Assembly: GCA_018398815.1 (NCBI GenBank)
Contig: CM031595.1
Location: 134,273,504 to 134,337,503, forward strand
Source: Conus ventricosus
Lineage: Eukaryota > Mollusca > Gastropoda > Neogastropoda > Conidae
DNA: 64,000 nt
Direction: 5' to 3'
The notes beneath the pieces are model-generated. The model worked only from the letters and a program-made list of their open reading frames with translations, did no database searches and had not been told where the DNA came from. This document shows positions 53,738 to 62,700 of this stretch, one piece after another. The translations under genes were made by a program, and so were the position numbers. The stretch's first letter is position 1; every line of letters begins with the position of its first letter.

Positions 53738-56700
53738 AACAACAGTGTGTGAGAAAGAGATGGGGGAGGTGTTTTTGTTAAATGCCTAGATACATAGGTA
53801 GGACACCATATAAATGCCATTCATTATTAGTATTGAGATCATCATTATCATTAGGACTTTTCGACCTTGGAGTAGGTCTGCACTCTCCCTGAGTATCTTT
53901 TTAATTTGTGTTTTCTTTGATTTGGTGTATGTCACTCTGTCCCACTGATTTCCCATCAACCAGGTGGTGAAGGCCGATGAAGCTGTGGCCAACGAGCAGG
54001 CTAGTAGAGCCAAGGCAATCAAGGATGAGTGTGATGCGGACCTGTCAGAAGCTCTGCCTGCTCTCAATGCGGCCCTGGCTGCCCTCGATACCCTGACACC
54101 GGCTGTGAGTGTCTGTCTTCTTTCACTCTCGCTCAGTGGGCGAAACTCCTTCACAGAAGTCTGTGAAAGTGATCTTTACTCTTTACCAAGCTCCATTATT
54201 GACAGGGGGAAAAAAAAAGCACCAGTGTTAGCTCAGTTTGATCCCAGTTTTTCATCCGGCGACAGAAGCCTTTTCACATGAAGTGAAGAGCAGTATCAAA
54301 GTGTTCACACCGAATACATCTGTGATACAGTGAAGAGCAGTATTAAAGTGTTCCAACATATACGTCTGTGATTACAAAGGTTCATTTTGAATAATTCCAA
54401 GTGTGAAGTCAAACCAGTACCAAAGTGTTCACAACATATACATCTGTGATTTACAAAGGTTTGTTTTGAATACTTCCAACTATGAAATATGTGGACAAAA
54501 TAATCAAGAATTTTTTTTGGGAGGGGGATAGAGGGTGGGTTGAGGTTTGTTGTTGTTGTTGTTGTTGTTGTCAAAGGGAGCTGATTCATACATGTCTGTG
54601 AAAAGTATGTTCAAGGTATAGTGGCGTTGTCGGCCACAGACACAATAGTGGAACAGAAAATGGATTCTGGAAATTGACGTTGTCCTAGTGTCTTGTAACA
54701 CACAAGGTTTGGCTTGATATTTGTTATTTTAGGGTTTTTATTGTCTGATTAAACTAATGTTGACGATTGTGTCACAAAATAAGTAAATGACTTGTGGTCT
54801 ATTGTTTCAAGTGGGATATGTTACTGTCTTGTTTTACGTTCATGAATAGATCTTTGGCTTTAACTTTTTTTTATAATGTTGAAGTAAATGCTGTTTGTTG
54901 TTGTTGTCCTACCCTGGCTAAAAGACTCCAGAGATCATCCGAACAACGGAAGTACTTGAATGCTGTAGTACAAATGCATCAGCCAGGGATGAGAACATTA
55001 CATGTGTGACCGTTTTTGATTACCCTGCCACGTGGGCAGCCATGCTCAGACTTCGAGGGATTTTGGAGACTGATGGTGTTATGCTAGGAGCTTGTTAGGA
55101 CTGAAGACAATCCCTGCATAACTATGCTAAGCATAACAATATTTTGATGTAGCCTTGGTGTTCTAGCCAATGTCATTTGGTCTGACACAGCCTTAAGCCA
55201 AGGCGTAAATGTTCTTTCATTTTTCCCGTTTGTTCAGATTGATTTATTCAAGAGGGTGACTGTTTGATTATTGTTACTATTATTATCCCTAAAATTGGAG
55301 CGAAAGGAAATAAAGCATTGATAATTGTTTATTGATGTAATGTTAGTAGGCAGCCAGCTGTGTAAATATGAGTGGATTGCAAAAGTGCTTAGAGCTTGGT
55401 CTCAAATAGAGGATAGGTGCTGTATAAGTATGATAATGATAAGAAAGGAAAAAAAATAATGAAAAAGTCTGAAAGTGTTGAAAATACTGCTGGTCAACTG
55501 ATGCATGTGTGTATATATTCTCTCAGGATATCACCGTGGTAAAGAGTATGAAGAGCCCCCCTAATGGAGTGCGACTGGTGATGGAAACCATCTGCGTGCT
55601 GAAGGGTATGAAAGCAGAAAAAGTCCCAGATCCCAGTGGATCTGGAAAGAAGGTTGACGACTTCTGGCCTGTGTCCAAGAGAGTTTTGGGTGACATGAAG
55701 TTCCTGGAGAGCTTGCACACTTTTGATAAGGTTTGTCAGTCAGTCTTGTGTGCGTGCTGTTTTTGGAGAATGCTCACAGTGCAGAGATGCCAACTTTCTT
55801 GATTTTGTAGTATTTTGTCTGTTGAGAATAGTTCCACCAAGGTCATTTGTGGTTTGTTGAAGTCATTTATCTGCTCTCTTGTTGTAAGCTGTTTGGAAGT
55901 TTCATGATACACATGGTGTACTGAGCAACCAGTTAGGATAGCGAGTCACACTACTTGTCTCAGGTGATAAAGCCGAGTTAAAGCGAATTCATGCGTGTTT
56001 ACACTGACCCCTTGTTGAGTGGACCAATTAGCTGATCTGTTGTTCTTAAACTGAAAAAGATGTGGCTTAGTTCTGTGTCCAGTTTTCTTTGGCGTCTGCT
56101 TTACTGTATCATGGATTGTGATGGAGAAGGGTCTAATTTGACAGAGCGATCATATGTTGGGGAATTAGCTGGAACTGTTAAGGAGCAGCAATGGGAGAAA
56201 TTTGGGCCATGTTACACCAAAAAGTACTCATGTATGGGTACCATTCGTCCTGGAGCACTTGCCCATGTATCTTACCTGTGAAAGAATTTGACTGTTGCAG
56301 GTAAATACTGTATGTATGCCACATAGGTAGACATTGTCTTCATGCTGATGCAAGGTTTGAGGTTTCCTTATTTTTACGAAAAATAGTTCAGAGGATTTGG
56401 CATAATTAACACTGATGCCCAGCCATTGATTTGTTTGTAAACATTGCTGAGATAATATGTCCAAGGTGCTTTGATCTGTGGTCAGGAGGTCTGCTGCAGT
56501 GAACACTCTTAGCTGAGAGCTAGTAATACGTGGCTACTTCAAATGAGGGAGGGATGTGTAAAGCAGTTAGTAAAATCTTCATCAAAGAATGGATTATCAT
56601 GATATGTAATCTTTTCATGATTTGAGAGGAGTGCTATTTGTTGTGAAAAGCTACAACATACGTTACACTAACGTACATGTAAGGGTGCCACTTTTCATGC

Positions 56701-59700
56701 TCAGGCCGGAAATCAGGCCTATGAAAAAAAAAAATTAAAATCGCCTTTCAGGACCAATGAAATTCTGTGGTGTTCAACTCAGGCTGGGAAAATTCCTTCT
56801 GGCTTTACTGGATCAAAGGTGCCTCTTTTCAGGGTCAGACTGGAAATCCTACAAGAAAATCTGAAAATTGAATCCTACAAGAAAAATCTGAAAATTGAAT
56901 GGAGTCGTCGATAGTTGGCAAACTGCTTTCGACATTATCCTTTCAGAGGCCCAGTTTTTGTCCACTTTGCAAACAACTGACTAGGGCATAGACAAAAAAA
57001 AACCCATTCCCATTGAGACTGGCCCAAACCTGATTTTGTCATCAGCAGGTCTATTTTTCCTTTCAAGACTTTTGCTTTGTGTTCTGTAGTTTGGTATTTG
57101 AGAACTTGAGTCAAGCCTGAAGTACAGCGGAGGTAATCTTAGATTAATGATGACATGATCAAGGAATCAAAAACAAACCTGAATAAAGACACACACACAC
57201 ACACACACACGCCCCTTTCTTCCACCTTCCATGCTTTTGCAACAAACATTTGGGAGGTCGACCCCCCTCACCTCTACCCTCCCCCCCCCCCCCCCCCCCC
57301 CCCCCACACAACACATACACACTCCCACCCTCTCCTTGCTTGTTCTTCTGGCTGGAAAATTTTGAGAATGTTTTAGAGTGGCACAGCTTTTCCCCAGCAA
57401 GATATAGATCATTACACTTCAGATCATTACACTTTCAGAAGACTATTAAACTGATCACATATTTATTCTACTTGCATTTTGTCTTTTTTCCTGTCTGCAG
57501 TTTTCTTCTGATAAGAAAAGAAAACTGTATAAACATTAGTGCATGTAACAACTTTACAAAGAAAAAACACCAAAACTTTACTAACAAAATATATGTCATT
57601 CAGTCATGATTGCCTGAGTGACAGTGTGAAGTAAATACTGCTTTCGTTGAAAAGTATAAAGATGGTTGAAACATGTCCTTTGTCACACATAACATGAAAA
57701 ACCATGTGTTAGGATTGATCATGTCATCTGAGCATTGCTGTTGGTTGTGGGTTGTCAGGATAACATCCCTGTGCAAATAATGGCCACCATCCGCAAGAAG
57801 TACATGACCAATCCAGAGTTTGACCCAGACAAAGTGAAGAATGCCTCCACAGCATGTGAGGGGCTGTGCAAATGGGTGCGTGCTATGGAGGTGTATGACA
57901 GGTCAGTAATGCTGGGATTTGATTGCTCCTTTCTTTTCTGTGTGAGAGAGTGACAAATCTAGCATTGTCTTTACACTTACTAATCTGAACCTTTGTATCC
58001 ATTCCATGCAACGTTCCACATGGTTGACTGGATTAAGCGTCTATCAGTTGTGAAATAATTTGTTTTTCTTAAGTTTTTCTTTAATGTATGAACCCAGCCA
58101 TGCATTTTGGAGCTTGTTTTGAGAAATTACTAAGTTCAGATTGACACAGGATTTATGTCTGAAAGAAAAAAAAATAACATGAAGATGGCTTGTTTCTGAG
58201 AGAGGAGGTGTTAAGAAGCTTATGAAAAGAAACAATTATTAATACACTTTACCTGGTTGCCAATAACGGTCTATAAGCACAGAACCTTTCACCAAGACAC
58301 ACTGTATCAATCGAAGTAACCCTGGCACACCCCATGACTTTGCATTCCAACAGAGTAGCCAAAGTGGTGGCTCCCAAGAAGGAGTCGCTGAAGAAGGCCG
58401 AGGGAGAGCTGGCAGAGGCGATGTCCTCGCTGGAGGCAAAGCGGGCGTCTCTGCGAGAGGTGCAGGAGAAGCTGAACAAGCTGCAGGAGACCCTGGAAGC
58501 CAACAAGGCCAAGAAGGCTGAGCTGGAGAACCAGGTGGACCTGTGCACCAAGAAACTGGAGCGTGCTGAGCAGCTCATTGGAGGACTGGGTGGTGAGAAA
58601 GACCGGTGAGTCATGCTCATTCAGTGCATAGTTTCACTCTCATCCATACATAGAATCAAGAGAGGGAAAACTCGTGATTTGACTGGCTTCTGAGCTTCAC
58701 CTGTGACTTGTTTCAAGAAGAGAAAATACCTGATATATTTCTTATTTTTATGTATCATTCCCAGATCCATTTCTTTACATTTGTTTATTTTCTTTGATTC
58801 TGAGCTAGCCTAGTACTTGGTAAATGCCTCAGGTTTCAAGAAACATGCACAGACTTTTGGAGCCATGTGATGAACATGAGACCACTTTGGTGAGATGAGG
58901 CTGCTGCTTCCACTTTGCTTCCTCTTCCCTAAGGTTATTGCAGCGGATCACTGTTCTCATAATGAATTTTGAAACTGCTGTGTTTTGGTGACTCTTTCTT
59001 AATGTTTAAGGAAATGCAGAAAACAACCTGCAGGTGCTGTGCAGCTGTTAACTCACTCGCTACCAATGTCCGCATATGTGGACATTGTACGATGAAGCAT
59101 TCGCTACCAATGTCCACATATGCGGATTTGACTTGGTTGAATGTTCAGTGGAAAATGGTAATATATGAGTTTCTGTTTTCATCTTGAAAATGAGTGAATG
59201 ATTTCCATGAAATTGCTAGTAAATAGATGTGTATTGTACAAGTATTCACAAATCTGAAGAGTTGAGAACTACCATATTTTCAGTCTTCAGGCTTTTCTTT
59301 AGTGACCAGACAGCAAGAGAACTTCTTTCAGGCTTTATCTCCAGATATGTACTTGTTTAAACTGGGTAGTGGAGTCTGTTCATGATGTAATGATGAAAAT
59401 ACAATGAGAATCGATAAGGATGCACCATTTCTGACCTTGTTGCATTGCAGATGGCACCAAGCAGCTCGAGATCTGAGCAAGAAATACATCAACCTGACTG
59501 GTGATGTGCTGGTGGCCTCAGGCATAGTGGCTTACCTGGGCGCCTTCACTTCAGCCTTCAGACATGTGAGCCATTGAACCTGTCTCTGTGTCTGTCTGCA
59601 GGTCTTAGGGCAGTGTATGTCTGTCTATTTTCACTGTGTACTTGTGAGTTGATGTATCACTTCAAACATGTTCGTTACTGAGTTCAGATTTCAGACTTAT

Positions 59701-62700
59701 ATTTTAGTCAAGGATGATCCATTATGGAATGTGAATTTTTCTTTCTGGAGGAATTTCAACAAGACACTGCTGTCAAATCCCTTTTTGTATCTGAGGGTGC
59801 TAACTTCATCATCTGTTTGAAGACAAATGTACGATTACTATATTTTATACCATTTATTTTTTACGAATGTAATTTACAGACTGCTAAAGTCTTAAAAATG
59901 CCTATGTCTCTGCGAAGGATGGTGGCGCTGAATGGTTGAAGACTGTGGTGGACAATGGTCTCCCCTGTTCCCATGACTTCTCCTTGATCAACACACTGGG
60001 TGAACCGGTCAAGATACGGGCCTGGAACATCGCTGGTCTGCCCACTGACAGCTTCTCCACAGAAAACGGCATCATCATCGGGTAAATTGGTGCACATTTA
60101 GAGTGTTAAATGAAGCATAGTGACTTGTAAACCACACAGCTTATTGGCTTTCTTATAGGTAAAATGGTGCACATGGAAAGTGTTAAATGAAGCATAGTGA
60201 CTTGTAAACCACACAGCTTATTGGCTTTCATATAGGTAAAATGGTGCACATGGAAAGTGTTAAATGAAGCATAGTGACTTGTAAACCACACAGCGTATTT
60301 GCTTTCATATAGGTAAAATGGTGCACATTTAGAGTGTTGGATGAAGCATAGTGACTTGTAAACCACACAGCTTATTTGCTTTCATATAGGTAAAATGGTG
60401 CACATTTAGAGTGTTGGATGAAGCATAGTGACTTGTAAACCACACAGCTTATTTGCTTTCATATAGGTAAAATGGTGCACATTTAGAGTGTTGGATGAAG
60501 CATAGTGCCTTGTAAACTACACAGCTTATTTGTTTTCTTATAGGTAAAATGGTGCACATTTAGAATGTTAAATGAAGCATAGTGACTTGTAAACCACATA
60601 GCTTGTTTGCTTCCTTATAGGAGATAAACCCAGAGAATTTAGAGAAAACTAAAAATATCTGTCTTTGTTTAAAGTTAATGACTCCTTTTACTGGAATTTC
60701 ATATTTGAAGATTAGAATTTGAGATTCTGAGAATTATAACTTGAAGAAACAAAGAAACATTTCTCAGTTAGCAGATAACACAGTGTTGATGAATGATAGA
60801 AACTGAAAATGAACTGGGATAAAGTGTATACTTAATTTGAATGTGGGAGAAATGCAAAACAGTGTTTCTAAGAAGCAAGAAACATGCAGTTAATATGAAA
60901 TGCAAAGGGGCTTGGTTGGGCAAATGGTTAATGCCATGTTCTTCTGAACCAAGGTTTCTTTTGTTCCATCCCTGCATGAGACAGCCTGTGTAGTTTGAGA
61001 AAATTTTGTCTTTAGTATCAACTATCTGTTCAGACTCCAGTCGACTCAAGTGCCTTTGATGAAACTTTGTATTGGTGTTTTGTATGAAAATCATGAATGA
61101 AAAATGCAACAGCATAAAAATGCCTTGCCCACACATTTAATCCTATTCCATACTTCTTAAAGTGTAAGCCATCAATATTTGATAAGATGAATGACATATA
61201 CCCCACCCCTAATCAACCACAAAAAATGACACTTTGGTCATGATTAGATATAATTCCCAAAGGCAGAATACTTCTGGCGTAAAAAAGACATTTATGTATG
61301 CAAGAATTGGACCTGTGCTGAACCTCACAGTGCTAAACAAGTGACAAAGAAGAAAGACTGAAATTAAAAACAAAAGAACTAAACACTAAACCGAACTATT
61401 GTGCTGTCCTTACACACACTCATTTCCAAAGAGCTGAGATAGCAGCAGCTTTTTTCCCTGTCAAGACAGACAGTGACGGACAAAATCAGTCTCCAAATCA
61501 ACATGTGTTACAGCAATTCTCGTCGCTGGCCGCTAATGATTGACCCACAGGGTCAGGCCAACAAGTGGATCAAGAACATGGAGAAGGCCAACAACCTGCA
61601 TGTCATCAAGCTCTCTGACTCTGACTTTGTGCGCACACTGGAGAACTGCATCCAGTTTGGTACTCCGGTCAGTGATTTGGATTCTTCTTTTTGGTGTGTG
61701 TGGATGTTTGTGGGAGGTCTGTGTATGTCTGTCTGCTGTCCTTGCTAGTGGTTTTGGGTGATGTGTCAACTTAATTGCTGCTGTGCGAAAAATAGGGCGC
61801 ACTGATTCAGCTGTACAACTACTGATGTCAATCAGTCCTTGCTTCAAGTCATGAAAGCAGGCTTAGTGATCTAACCCAACAGTGGTGGAGCAATATATTT
61901 ACTCTGTGTGTATGTATGTGTGTATGAGTGTGCGAGTGTGTGTGTGTGTTCTACATATATGTGAGACAACAACAAAACCCTAATCTATAGGCTACCAACC
62001 ATTCGACAGGATCAGTGACATTTATAAGCATACACTAACAACTATGTGTGGGACTAGACAGAAATTTGTTCTCATGAATCTAGAATATTTGCAAATGTAA
62101 AAGAAAGAACTTTTGTAATAATTTTTGAAAATCTGCAGGCACAACAACTGACTCAGATTAAAAAAGAAAATTTACTTGCTTAGTCATGTGTATTGTCATT
62201 TTGACTTCAGCAGTGAGTACAGAGATCTTAAATTGCTGCTTTGGGGGTATTTCAGTCAGTCCATATTTCAGAATGTTGGTGTACTGCCTATAGTGTTCAA
62301 GAATTCCTTTCAAAATATTTGTTTTCAGATGTCTGTACACATTGAGCGGATCATCCTCCAACATATCAGAAATAATACACACATTATTTTGACTATTCTC
62401 ATGAATAATAAGCCATTTGATGCAAGTGCCTGACAGACAGAGAAAGAGAGAAGCTATAAATGGATATATGCACATTATTATTATTGTTATATTATAATGA
62501 ATACTTATATAGCACCTATTCTCAGCTAGAAACCAAGCTCTAAGCACTTTACAATCCACACTCGTTTACACAACAGGCTGCCTACCTGGGTAGCGCCGAC
62601 TGAAGAGCTGCCAGCTGGCACTTCATTCAGTCGTTTCCTGTGTCATCCAGTCCATTTCATTCAACATTGGTCACTCAGTTTCCTTACTTCCTTTATTCTT

